A stretch of DNA of 9,079 nt from contig CALGLS010000084.1 in the NCBI GenBank assembly GCA_937959375.1, positions 1 to 9,079 of the forward strand, written 5' to 3'. This document shows, one piece after another, positions 1 through 6,497 of the stretch; position 1 is the first letter of the stretch, and each line of letters begins with the position of its first letter. The notes below the pieces were generated by a model that ran no database searches, was not told the origin of the DNA, and worked only from the letters and a program-made list of their open reading frames with translations. The stretch comes from an uncultured Saprospiraceae bacterium. GTDB lineage: Bacteria; Bacteroidota; Bacteroidia; Chitinophagales; Saprospiraceae. Both the position numbers and the translations under genes were made by a program.

Positions 1-126
1 CGCAATATACGCTTGCCCCAATTCCTTTCCAAATCTAGTCACTATACTCGTTCCATTGATTCCTTCGATGAGTACATTAAATTGAGAGAAATCGTCTATA
101 GATACGAAATGTTTGTAATCATTTAA
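1..126. other. Possible edge of an unidentified gene, strand unresolved
   Basis: Both strands are open here in exactly opposed codon phase. On the plus strand, frame 1 reads 41 codons from the window edge to a TAA at 124-126, which would be the C-terminal tail of a protein ending in YRYEMFVII. On the minus strand the frame is open from 126 to the edge and contains a stretch like VLIEGINGTSIVTRFGKELG. First codon positions in the minus reading are about two thirds purine with about one third G, which is coding-like; the plus reading is less so. However, the minus frame has no ATG after its upstream stop (TAA, complement of 127-129); the only ATG nearby (complement of 120-122) is in another frame and stops after eight codons. 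I do not recognise either peptide. It could be a gene tail, a broken gene start or chance. Confidence 0.3.
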
Positions 127-181
127 TTACAATTCTTTATGGTGCAAGTTGATTTTATTAGGTTAGAATTAGGTATGTACA

Positions 182-214
182 ACGTTTACTAAACTTTAAA
201 AGTTTAGTAAACGT
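182..214. repeat. Perfect 16-bp inverted repeat
   Basis: Arm 182-197 (ACGTTTACTAAACTTT) is the exact reverse complement of 199-214, with a single A between. A third, imperfect copy of the half-site lies at 228-240 (ACGGTTACTAAAT, 11 of 13 bases matching 182-194). There is no T-run on either side, so it is a poor intrinsic terminator. The near-zero spacer and the extra half-site fit a binding site for a dimeric regulator better, but that is inference. The region 127-290 otherwise shows no gene. Confidence 0.6.
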
Positions 215-296
215 CTACAAGTTCCAAACGGTTACTAAATGAAACTACAAACTACTTAGCACCTTCTCCATCCAACTTTAAACAACTTATAAATAA

Positions 297-336
297 TAAA
301 AAAAAACTCAACCGGATTCCCAGTTGAGTCTTTTTA
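297..336 (-). terminator. Intrinsic terminator after fadA, probably bidirectional
   Basis: A 7-bp stem pairs ACTCAAC (306-312) with GTTGAGT (323-329) around a 10-base loop. Read on the minus strand, the stem is followed by a run of about nine T, the classic form for ending the fadN-fadA transcript, whose last stop codon is at 388-390. On the plus strand it is followed by CTTTTTATTT, so it could also stop a transcript arriving from the left. Confidence 0.8.
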
Positions 337-387
337 TTTAATCTATTTGTATTGTTAAACTAGTCGAAACTAGTTAGAGGCTAAGCA

Positions 388-1560
388 TTAATTCAACAAC
401 TCAAATACTCCAGCAATACCCTGACCACCACCCACACAGGCAGTAACCATTCCGTATTTCTGATCTCTACGACGCATCTCATTCAACAACTGAGTAGTTA
501 ACTTTGCACCAGTACATCCAAGCGGATGACCTAAGGCAATCGCTCCACCATTTGGATTAACAATGTCAGGGTTCAATCCTGCCTCCTTAATCACGGCAAG
601 TGCTTGTGCAGCAAAAGCTTCATTCAATTCGATTTGATCGATATCATTCAATCCAATACCAGCTTGCTTCAATGCTTTTGGAATTGCAGCACAAGGACCA
701 ATTCCCATGTACATTGGATCAACACCACCGACAGAGCAAGAAGCCATTCGAGCAATAGGAGTGAGGCCTAATTCTTTGACCATACGCTCGCTCATTACCA
801 AAACAAATGCGGCACCATCAGAAGTCTGTGAAGAGTTACCAGCGGTTACAGAACCTTTGTTTTTAAACACAGCACGAAGCTTTGATAATGCTTCAACTGT
901 CGTTGAACGACGAACACCCTCATCTGTATCCACAACATACTCACGCTCTTTTCGCTTGTCGTCTTCCACGTAAATATCTTTTACCGTTACCGGAACAATC
1001 TCATCTTTAAACTTACCACCATCAATGGCAGCAGCAGCTTTTACATGCGACTTGTAAGCAAACTCATCTGCTTGCTCACGAGTGATTTCATACTTGCCTG
1101 CAACCGCTTCAGCAGTGTGTCCCATACTCGTCAGATAGTTTGGAGTCGTACTTGCCACAGCGTAACTAGGAGCTAATTTATAACCCGTCATTGGGATCAT
1201 ACTCATGCTCTCTACACCACCTGCCAGATACACCTCGCCCATACCAGCTTTAATTTTGGCAACAGCCATAGAAATAGTCTCTAAACCTGATGCACAGTAA
1301 CGATTAACCGTTACACCTGGAACCGGCTTACCCAATGCACGTACAGAAATCTGACGTCCAATTTGGAATCCTTGTTCACCCTCAGGGTTGGCACAACCAA
1401 CGAAAACATCGTCAATTATATTCGGATCCAATTCTGGAACCGTAGCCATCAAATGTTTGACAACTTCCACACCTAAATCATCAGAGCGGAAATTCTTGAA
1501 GCCACCTTTCTTGGCACGGCCAACGGCGCTTCGATATGCTTTTACGATATATGCTTCCAT
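388..1560 (-). CDS. fadA: Acetyl-CoA C-acyltransferase (3-ketoacyl-CoA thiolase), beta-oxidation
   Basis: This is a thiolase-family enzyme that cleaves 3-ketoacyl-CoA with free CoA to acetyl-CoA and a shortened acyl-CoA, the last step of each beta-oxidation round, in the cytoplasm. With the start used here it has 390 residues, normal for the family. The acylated nucleophile is Cys89 in NRYCASGL; NEAFA follows at about 313-317, His345 sits in GGAIALGHPLGCTG, and the second active-site Cys375 sits in VTACVGGGQG. All catalytic residues are present. The frame is open 17 codons further upstream to an ATG at 1611, but the sequence MEAYIVKAYRSAVGR is the usual thiolase N-terminus, and the upstream codons run through small hairpins, so I start at 1560. 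It follows fadN on the same strand after 162 bases and is followed by a terminator. Being next to fadN argues for a degradative thiolase rather than a biosynthetic acetoacetyl-CoA thiolase. Confidence 0.93.
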   Translation of the reverse strand: MEAYIVKAYRSAVGRAKKGGFKNFRSDDLGVEVVKHLMATVPELDPNIIDDVFVGCANPEGEQGFQIGRQISVRALGKPVPGVTVNRYCASGLETISMAVAKIKAGMGEVYLAGGVESMSMIPMTGYKLAPSYAVASTTPNYLTSMGHTAEAVAGKYEITREQADEFAYKSHVKAAAAIDGGKFKDEIVPVTVKDIYVEDDKRKEREYVVDTDEGVRRSTTVEALSKLRAVFKNKGSVTAGNSSQTSDGAAFVLVMSERMVKELGLTPIARMASCSVGGVDPMYMGIGPCAAIPKALKQAGIGLNDIDQIELNEAFAAQALAVIKEAGLNPDIVNPNGGAIALGHPLGCTGAKLTTQLLNEMRRRDQKYGMVTACVGGGQGIAGVFELLN

Positions 1561-1569
1561 ATTTTTATC

Positions 1570-1610
1570 GGGAAAAGTTCCCTTATTTTTGAGTCGTCTG
1601 CCTTTCGGCA
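1570..1610 (-). other. Two short hairpins in the fadA leader
   Basis: GGGAA (1570-1574) pairs with TTCCC (1578-1582), and TGCC (1599-1602) pairs with GGCA (1607-1610). On the minus-strand RNA the second hairpin has a GAAA tetraloop. The first lies 9 bases before the chosen fadA start codon. A near copy of it (GGGAA, four bases, TTCCC) occurs at 1659-1672. Any effect on fadA translation is inference. Confidence 0.4.
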
Positions 1611-1666
1611 AAACAACAATTTTTTAAATAAAATCAAAGTCTGAGTAAACACGTTAGCGGGAAAAA

Positions 1667-1687
1667 CTTCCCACCTCCAACTTCCAA
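1667..1687. repeat. Degenerate 7-bp tandem repeat, three units
   Basis: Three heptamers follow one another: CTTCCCA, CCTCCAA and CTTCCAA. They lie in the fadN-fadA spacer between a GGGAA/TTCCC hairpin (1659-1672) and the repeat-like sequence at 1697-1722. Runs of this kind are common between Bacteroidota genes as I remember them, but I could not check copies elsewhere in this genome. Confidence 0.5.
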
Positions 1688-1696
1688 CAAATAACA

Positions 1697-1722
1697 TTGT
1701 CCTCCTGAGCAAAGCCGAAGGA
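1697..1722. repeat. Dispersed intergenic repeat-like element at the fadN 3' end
   Basis: The core CCTGAGCAAAGCCGAAGGA closely resembles a short intergenic sequence of the type ATCCTGAGCGAAGTCGAAGGAT that I recall as recurring many times in Bacteroidota and other genomes. TCCT (1703-1706) can pair with AGGA (1719-1722). It directly abuts the fadN stop codon at 1723-1725, so it sits in the fadN-fadA message. The assignment rests on memory of the motif. Confidence 0.5.
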
Positions 1723-4173
1723 TTAATTCCGCAACGGCTTATTCGTCTGCAACATATGCTGAATACGCTCCTGCGTTTTCTGCTCACCACAAAGACTAAG
1801 GAATGCTTCCCGTTCAATGTCGAGTAAGTATTGTTCAGAAACCATTTGAGGTCCACTCAAGTCACCACCGCAAAGTACATAAGCAATCTTACGAGTAATC
1901 AAAGCGTCATGCTCTGATGCGTAAGCACCCAATTGTAATTCGTTAACAGCAGTGTACAATGCACCCAAACCATTTTGACCTAGCACGCGAATATCTTTTC
2001 GTGGTACTGGTTGAGAATAGTTCTTAGCAAGTTCAAGCACTTTTGCTTTAGCTTCGCCAATGTTGCGTTGCGTATTTGGAACAACGATATCTCTAGACTT
2101 TTGTAGGTAACCAAGATTGAACGCTTCGTCAGCAGATGTACTTACGGAAGCCATACCAATGGTCTTTAATGATTCAATAAGTTTAGGAATGATCACATCA
2201 CCGTTGTACATGGAATCAGAAAGTCGCAGCGCGAATTCCTTTGTTCCACCACCACCTGGGATCAGACCAACACCAACTTCAACTAAACCGATATAAGACT
2301 CAGCTGCACAAACCGCAGCGTCACAGTGCATCAAGGTTTCGCAACCACCACCAAATACATATCCTTGTGTCGCAACGACAACCGGTACACTTGAGTAGCG
2401 ACAACGCATGGTCGTTTGTTGGAACAAGTTGATTGCCATATTTAATTCATCAAATTCTTGCTGGAAGGCAAACATTCCGATCATCATTAGGTTGGCACCA
2501 ACAGAGAAGTGTTCAGCATTGTTACCAATCACAAGTCCTTTCCAACCATCTTCTTCTGCAATGCGGATGGCTTCGTTCATTCCTCTAAGTACACCCTCAC
2601 CAATGGAGTTCATCTTAGATGTAAACTCAAGGCAAAGTACACCGTCTCCGATATCATGCAAGACCACTTCGTCGTTTTTGAATACTGGAGCTTTCTCACG
2701 GTGGTTGTCAAGGATGATGAAGTTTTCAGCACCAGGTACAACCTTGTATGACTTGCTGTCTTTATCGTAGTAAAGACTCTTTCCGTTTTCTGTTTTGTAG
2801 AATGACTCATGGCCAGCTGCTACCATGTCCTTTACCCAATCAGCGATCTTTTCGCCCTGAGCTTCTGCTAATTCAATGCCTTTCTTTACACCTACGGTAT
2901 CCCAATATTGGAATGGACCCATCTTCCAGGCAAAACCAGCTCGAAGTGCGTCATCAATACTATATAGGTTGTCAGAGATTTCAGGAATACGGTTAGAAAC
3001 ATAAGCGAAGAGGCCAAGGAGCGAACGACGAACCAACTCACCACCTTTATCTTCTGCGTTAAACATCGCATTGATTTTGTTCGGTAGGTTGTCAATTTGT
3101 TTCGCCGTAGCGATACTCTCCAACTTAGGTCGAACAGATGGTTTGTATTCTAGTGTTTCTAGGTCAAGTGCCAAAATAACTGGGCGACCTTTTGCATCGC
3201 GTTCTTTGGTTTTTTCGTAGAAACCTTTTCTTGTTTTATTACCTAAAAACTTATTATCCAATAGGAATTGAAGATAAGCAGGAACCTCAAAAGCGCCAGC
3301 TTGTTCGTCATTTGGACAATTTTCTTTGATACCCATGATTACTTTCGCAGCAGTATCATGACCTACCAAGTCACCCAATCGGAAGGTACCCGTTTTAGGT
3401 CGACCGATAACAGGACCAGTCAACGCATCAACTTCTTCGATGCTTAAGCCCATCTCCTTCGTTAATTGGTATATTTTAGCCATGGCATATACGCCAACTC
3501 GATTGGCGATGAAAGCAGGTGTGTCTTTACAAAGCACAGTTTGCTTACCCAAGTAGCGATCTCCATATTCCATGAAGAAATCAACCACCTCAGGAGCGGT
3601 ATCTTTTGTTGGAATTACTTCCAAAAGACGCATATAACGTGGCGGGTTGAAGAAGTGTGTTCCGCAAAAATGCTTCTTGAAGTCTTCACTACGACCTTCC
3701 GTCATCAAGTGAATCGGAATTCCAGAAGTATTGGAAGTCACCAAAGAACCTTTCTTGCGGTACTTTTCAACCTTTTCAAAGATTTGTTTTTTAATATCAA
3801 GTCGTTCAATCACAACTTCGATGATCCAATCACAATCAGCGATTTTCTCAAAGTCATCATCAAAGTTTCCAGTTGTAATCCGGCTAGCGAACTTTTTGTC
3901 ATAGAGTGGGGCAGGACGAGATTTTATGGAAGCTTTCAAAGCACCATTTACGATACTATTTCGAACTTCTTTTTTGTCTTTGTCTGCTTCACTAATATCG
4001 AAAGGAACGATATCTAACATAATGACATCCAGGCCAATGTTCGCATAGTGTGCAGCGATACCTGAACCCATTACACCTGATCCCAGGACTGCAATTTTTT
4101 TAATTCTAGGGTTATAACCTGAACCAGATGTGGGAGCCGCTTTTTGTTTGTCTACGGCAATGTTGTGATCCAT
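1723..4173 (-). CDS. fadN: FadN-type fused 3-hydroxyacyl-CoA dehydrogenase / enoyl-CoA hydratase
   Basis: This 816-residue cytoplasmic enzyme hydrates 2-enoyl-CoA and oxidises the resulting 3-hydroxyacyl-CoA with NAD, supplying the ketoacyl-CoA used by the thiolase next door. The dehydrogenase half comes first: NAD-binding GSGVMGSGIA at 31-40, SNTSGIPI at 147-154, the catalytic pair His173 (in GTHFFNPP) and Glu185, and the linker KDTPAFIANRVG at 216-227. A second helical dehydrogenase C-domain runs to about 430. The hydratase (crotonase) half lies at about 500-660: oxyanion-hole region HFSVGANL (555-562), GGGCE with Glu612, and VEVGVGLIPGGGG with Glu632; these two glutamates align with the catalytic pair of E. 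coli FadB. This order is the reverse of E. coli FadB and matches B. subtilis FadN (YusL, about 790 residues), whose operon also continues into fadA. The ATG at 4173 leaves a 22-residue polar lead before the Rossmann fold. Confidence 0.93.
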   Translation of the reverse strand: MDHNIAVDKQKAAPTSGSGYNPRIKKIAVLGSGVMGSGIAAHYANIGLDVIMLDIVPFDISEADKDKKEVRNSIVNGALKASIKSRPAPLYDKKFASRITTGNFDDDFEKIADCDWIIEVVIERLDIKKQIFEKVEKYRKKGSLVTSNTSGIPIHLMTEGRSEDFKKHFCGTHFFNPPRYMRLLEVIPTKDTAPEVVDFFMEYGDRYLGKQTVLCKDTPAFIANRVGVYAMAKIYQLTKEMGLSIEEVDALTGPVIGRPKTGTFRLGDLVGHDTAAKVIMGIKENCPNDEQAGAFEVPAYLQFLLDNKFLGNKTRKGFYEKTKERDAKGRPVILALDLETLEYKPSVRPKLESIATAKQIDNLPNKINAMFNAEDKGGELVRRSLLGLFAYVSNRIPEISDNLYSIDDALRAGFAWKMGPFQYWDTVGVKKGIELAEAQGEKIADWVKDMVAAGHESFYKTENGKSLYYDKDSKSYKVVPGAENFIILDNHREKAPVFKNDEVVLHDIGDGVLCLEFTSKMNSIGEGVLRGMNEAIRIAEEDGWKGLVIGNNAEHFSVGANLMMIGMFAFQQEFDELNMAINLFQQTTMRCRYSSVPVVVATQGYVFGGGCETLMHCDAAVCAAESYIGLVEVGVGLIPGGGGTKEFALRLSDSMYNGDVIIPKLIESLKTIGMASVSTSADEAFNLGYLQKSRDIVVPNTQRNIGEAKAKVLELAKNYSQPVPRKDIRVLGQNGLGALYTAVNELQLGAYASEHDALITRKIAYVLCGGDLSGPQMVSEQYLLDIEREAFLSLCGEQKTQERIQHMLQTNKPLRN

Positions 4174-4260
4174 TGTGTACGTTTTATAGAGTAATGCCGC
4201 TTAGTTTATCAGTTTTTGGAAAACTAGATCAGCATACTAAGGTGATAGAAAAATGCAAAT

Positions 4261-4276
4261 TAGCGAAATTTCGCTA
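4261..4276. promoter_or_regulatory. Perfect 16-bp palindrome, candidate operator of the fad operon
   Basis: TAGCGAAATTTCGCTA is its own reverse complement and lies 88 bases upstream of the fadN start codon, where a promoter would be expected. The length and AT-rich centre suit a dimeric TetR- or MarR-type repressor, families that often control beta-oxidation genes. No regulator gene is in the window, so the regulator is inferred only. Confidence 0.45.
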
Positions 4277-4602
4277 CAAATACCAAATTAAATAGTATAA
4301 CTAAGAAATAGACTGTTTTGTTTTATATAACATCCATTAGATTAAACACTTTTGTTGTGTACTAGTCAAATGAATTCATTGTTTCAGTAGATCATGTTAG
4401 AATAGTCAATTTTCGTAGTGAAACGATGAAAACCGTTGAATTAGAGCCTAATAATTGAGCAACCAAAGTAAAAAAAACGCCTTGAATGATCGACTATCTA
4501 ATTGACTGTAAGCCAAAGAAATAAATAAAAAGAGGCTATTGCTTAATTTTATAACGAAAAACTATAAAAATAGTTAGCCGTTTGATAATTTGCCACCTCA
4601 AA

Positions 4603-4631
4603 TATCGTTTAGAATTTTTACTAAGACGATA
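4603..4631 (+). other. Bulged 10-bp hairpin before exbB
   Basis: TATCGTTTAG (4603-4612) pairs with CTAAGACGATA (4621-4631) over ten base pairs, leaving G4625 bulged and an 8-base loop. It ends 31 bases before the exbB start codon. There is no T-run, so it is not a terminator. It could be a leader RNA structure or a DNA-level inverted repeat overlapping the promoter. Confidence 0.5.
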
Positions 4632-4662
4632 ACAAAACTGAAAAATCTAAAAACACCAGCAC

Positions 4663-5340
4663 ATGTATTACAAATCCTTATTTTTATTTCAAGATGCAGT
4701 AGAGGGAGAAGGGAGCCAAAGTTTGATTAAAATCATAACGAGTGGTGGACCAATGGCCATCATTATCTTCGGTATCTTATTGATACTTTCTATTCTTGCT
4801 ATTTACATTTTTGTTGAACGATTATTAACGATCAAAAAAGCAGGAAACATTGATCAAGCTTTTATGAATAACATTAAGGCGAATGTTGCAGCGGGTAATA
4901 TCGCTGCCGCTAAGGCACTTTGCCAAACAACTGATTCTCCAGTTGCTCGTATGGTAGAAAAAGGATTGATGCGTATCGGTAAGCCGTTGCGTGATATTGA
5001 TACTGCCATTGAAAACGTAGGTAACCTTGAAGTTTTTAAACTAGAAAAGAACTTATCTCGATTGGCAAGTATTGCCGGTGCTGCGCCAATGATTGGTTTC
5101 TTTGGTACCGTAACAGGTATGATCCTAGCCTTTTACAAAATGGCAACTGAACAAAACGTAACTCCAGATGTATTGGCAGGTGGTATTTACCAAGCACTTA
5201 CGACTACTGCATTTGGACTAGCGATTGGTATTTTTGCTTTCGTTGGTTACAACATCTTAGTTGCCAACGTTGACAAGGTTATTTTCCAAATGGAAAGATC
5301 AACCGTTGAATTCATGGATTTACTACAAGAGCCTACTTAG
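4663..5340 (+). CDS. exbB: ExbB/TolQ/MotA-family proton channel subunit
   Basis: This 225-residue inner-membrane protein should form the proton-conducting ring that works with ExbD to energise a TonB- or TolA-type protein. Three membrane segments are visible at about 29-51, 135-157 and 176-200, the usual ExbB/TolQ topology, with a polar cytoplasmic loop of about 80 residues between the first two. The family signature is APMIGFFGTVTGMI at 141-154. Threonines 149, 151 and 180-182 lie in the second and third helices, where the pore-lining threonines of E. coli ExbB fall. It starts the plus-strand cluster; the exbD genes follow after 170 bases that contain a long hairpin. The start at 4663 is the first ATG in an open frame and leaves a 28-residue polar N-terminus. 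TolQ is the alternative name; the downstream gene makes a TonB-type role more likely. Confidence 0.92.
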   Translation: MYYKSLFLFQDAVEGEGSQSLIKIITSGGPMAIIIFGILLILSILAIYIFVERLLTIKKAGNIDQAFMNNIKANVAAGNIAAAKALCQTTDSPVARMVEKGLMRIGKPLRDIDTAIENVGNLEVFKLEKNLSRLASIAGAAPMIGFFGTVTGMILAFYKMATEQNVTPDVLAGGIYQALTTTAFGLAIGIFAFVGYNILVANVDKVIFQMERSTVEFMDLLQEPT

Positions 5341-5347
5341 AAAAATA

Positions 5348-5414
5348 TAAAATGTGAAGCCGCAAAATTGTAGACTTCTTTATCGAAAGATAAGTTTTGC
5401 GGTTTTACGTTTTA
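5348..5414 (+). terminator. Long hairpin directly after exbB, terminator or processing site
   Basis: Bases 5348-5367 pair with 5395-5414 in a 20-bp stem with three G-U pairs and no mismatch; the core is CCGCAAAA (5360-5367) with TTTTGCGG (5395-5402). The loop region holds a further possible stem, TTTATC/GATAAG, closed by a GAAA tetraloop at 5385-5388, which competes for G5394. The T-run after the GC core is broken (TTTTACGTTTT), so termination may be partial. It starts 8 bases after the exbB stop, so it could set the ratio of ExbB to ExbD or protect the exbB message end. Confidence 0.6.
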
Positions 5415-5510
5415 AAAATCTATGTCTAAAGGATGCTACTAAATATTCAGGCAACTGACTCTATTTGGCATTCTTGCTTGTCATTAATTTATTATTAAAT
5501 CCAGCAAACA

Positions 5511-5912
5511 ATGGGCCTTAAGAAAAGAACAAAAGTAAGCGCAGAGTTTAGTATGTCGTCACTGACAGACATCATATTCCTGTTATTGATCTTCTTTATG
5601 TTGACAGCCAACTTTGTACAGGTAGATAATCTGGAACTTCCAGAATCAGACTCAAAGACTGTTGCACCAACCAATATTGCTGTTTCTGTTACAAAGGATG
5701 GCGTAATGAATTTCAATGGTAAAAAAATCACGATGGGGCGTTTAAAAAACGCTGTTCGTGCAGAACTAAAGAAGACAGAGAATCGATCAAATGCGACTTT
5801 AGCTATTGTAGCTGAAAAAGGAGTGACCACCAAAACGGTTGCTGAGATTATGAAGGTTGCATCTGATTTGAAAATGAAAGCCATATTAGCCACTTCACCA
5901 AAGTCAAAATAG
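5511..5912 (+). CDS. exbD: ExbD/TolR-family biopolymer transport protein, first copy
   Basis: This 133-residue protein has the ExbD layout: a short cytoplasmic N-terminus, one membrane helix (about 19-33) and a periplasmic domain (about 45-130). Asp20 at the start of the helix, in SSLTDIIFLLLIFFML, matches the essential proton-carrying aspartate of E. coli ExbD (Asp25). With ExbB it forms the proton-motive-force motor in the inner membrane. The periplasmic part (VAPTNIAVSVTKDGVMNFNGKK) fits the family fold. The start ATG at 5511 is fixed by the near-identical start of the next gene. The second exbD begins six bases after this stop, so the two are surely co-transcribed and probably translationally coupled. 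Confidence 0.93.
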   Translation: MGLKKRTKVSAEFSMSSLTDIIFLLLIFFMLTANFVQVDNLELPESDSKTVAPTNIAVSVTKDGVMNFNGKKITMGRLKNAVRAELKKTENRSNATLAIVAEKGVTTKTVAEIMKVASDLKMKAILATSPKSK

Positions 5913-5918
5913 CCTAAA

Positions 5919-6311
5919 ATGGGAATTAAGAAAAGATCAAAAGTAAGTGCGGAGTTTAGCATGTCGTCATTGACCGACATTATTTTCTTGTTGTTGATTT
6001 TCTTTATGTTGACATCAAACCTTGTGGCACCCAATGCACTTAATTTAAAGCTACCTGGTAAAGGAAACCCAACGACTGCCTCGTCTGACCCAACTGATGT
6101 TACCATCACTAAGACAGGTACCTTTTATCTCAATGGAAAGAAAGTGAGTAAAGGGAAGCTACAATCAGGATTGGCAAACTTAAAAAGACAAAACAGAAAA
6201 TTGGATATTACAATCACATCAGATGGTAAAACCCCAATCGAATATACAGTTGAAGTAATGGATATAGCTCAAAGATTAGAAATTGCCACCATTATGGTAA
6301 TTGATGAATGA
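5919..6311 (+). CDS. exbD: ExbD/TolR-family biopolymer transport protein, second copy
   Basis: This 130-residue ExbD paralogue has one membrane helix (about 19-33) that carries Asp20, the expected proton-relay residue, followed by a periplasmic domain. Residues 1-34 match the first copy at 31 of 34 positions (only Leu/Ile3, Thr/Ser7 and Ala/Ser33 differ), but beyond residue 35 the two proteins show little identity. The periplasmic part includes SSDPTDVTITKTGTFYLNGKKVSKGKL and ends in EIATIMVIDE. The sharp boundary suggests that the membrane part is constrained by fitting the same ExbB ring while the periplasmic parts have separate tasks, for example as a heterodimer. Next is tonB after 186 bases. 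Confidence 0.92.
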   Translation: MGIKKRSKVSAEFSMSSLTDIIFLLLIFFMLTSNLVAPNALNLKLPGKGNPTTASSDPTDVTITKTGTFYLNGKKVSKGKLQSGLANLKRQNRKLDITITSDGKTPIEYTVEVMDIAQRLEIATIMVIDE

Positions 6312-6349
6312 CAGGTAAAGCCGTTTAAAAACAGTTAAAGAATCCTAAT

Positions 6350-6406
6350 ACTTCGTTAAAAATGAATGTTTTATAGGTGAAACCGCGTTTATATAAATAA
6401 CGAAGT
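6350..6406 (+). other. Stem-loop in the exbD-tonB spacer
   Basis: ACTTCGTTA (6350-6358) is the reverse complement of TAACGAAGT (6398-6406), and TTTATA (6370-6375) can pair with TATAAA (6392-6397) inside it. The outer arms enclose 39 bases. No T-run follows and no TTTG occurs anywhere between 6312 and 6497, so I see neither a terminator nor a canonical promoter; tonB is probably reached by read-through from exbD. Confidence 0.45.
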
Positions 6407-6497
6407 CAAATTTCATACACCACAATTACTTAAATACCACATCTATTCAGGTAAATCGACATTACTCCCTTTTTCTGAATTACTAAAAAGAACGCTT

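Larger units (their letters stand above)
4174..4662. other. Divergent intergenic region between fadN and exbB
   Basis: No convincing gene is visible in these 489 bases on either strand. The region must hold the promoters of both operons. I found no perfect TAnnTTTG box for either direction; the nearest for exbB is TTTG at 4581-4584, 18 bases, then TATCGTTT at 4603-4610, which matches only partly. It contains the palindrome at 4261-4276, a small AGTTTT/AAAACT hairpin at 4211-4225, an AACTAT/ATAGTT hairpin at 4560-4575, and a bulged hairpin at 4603-4631. Confidence 0.7.

Noticed and set aside
1561..1611. Seventeen-codon N-terminal extension of fadA starting at the ATG ending at 1611
   Set aside because: The extension is basic, not thiolase-like, and overlaps small hairpins; the family start is MEAYIVKA at 1560.
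1542..1696. Minus-strand mini-gene with AGGAGG five bases before an ATG in the fadN-fadA spacer
   Set aside because: The AGGAGG comes from the repeat-like element, the peptide has no family features, it overlaps the fadA start, and the other genes here show no Shine-Dalgarno.
3466..4017. 183-codon plus-strand open frame opposite fadN
   Set aside because: Antisense shadow of a clearly coding, motif-complete gene; no recognisable domain.
4174..4662. Small RNA or tRNA gene in the divergent region
   Set aside because: No cloverleaf, no promoter plus terminator pair and no strong GC-rich structure could be seen.
5454..5465. Separate exbD promoter at TCTATTTG
   Set aside because: It matches TAnnTTTG at five of six bases, but no TTG lies 17-23 bases upstream.
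5495..6109. 204-codon minus-strand open frame across both exbD genes
   Set aside because: It is the antisense of two real genes; its internal similarity only mirrors the exbD duplication.
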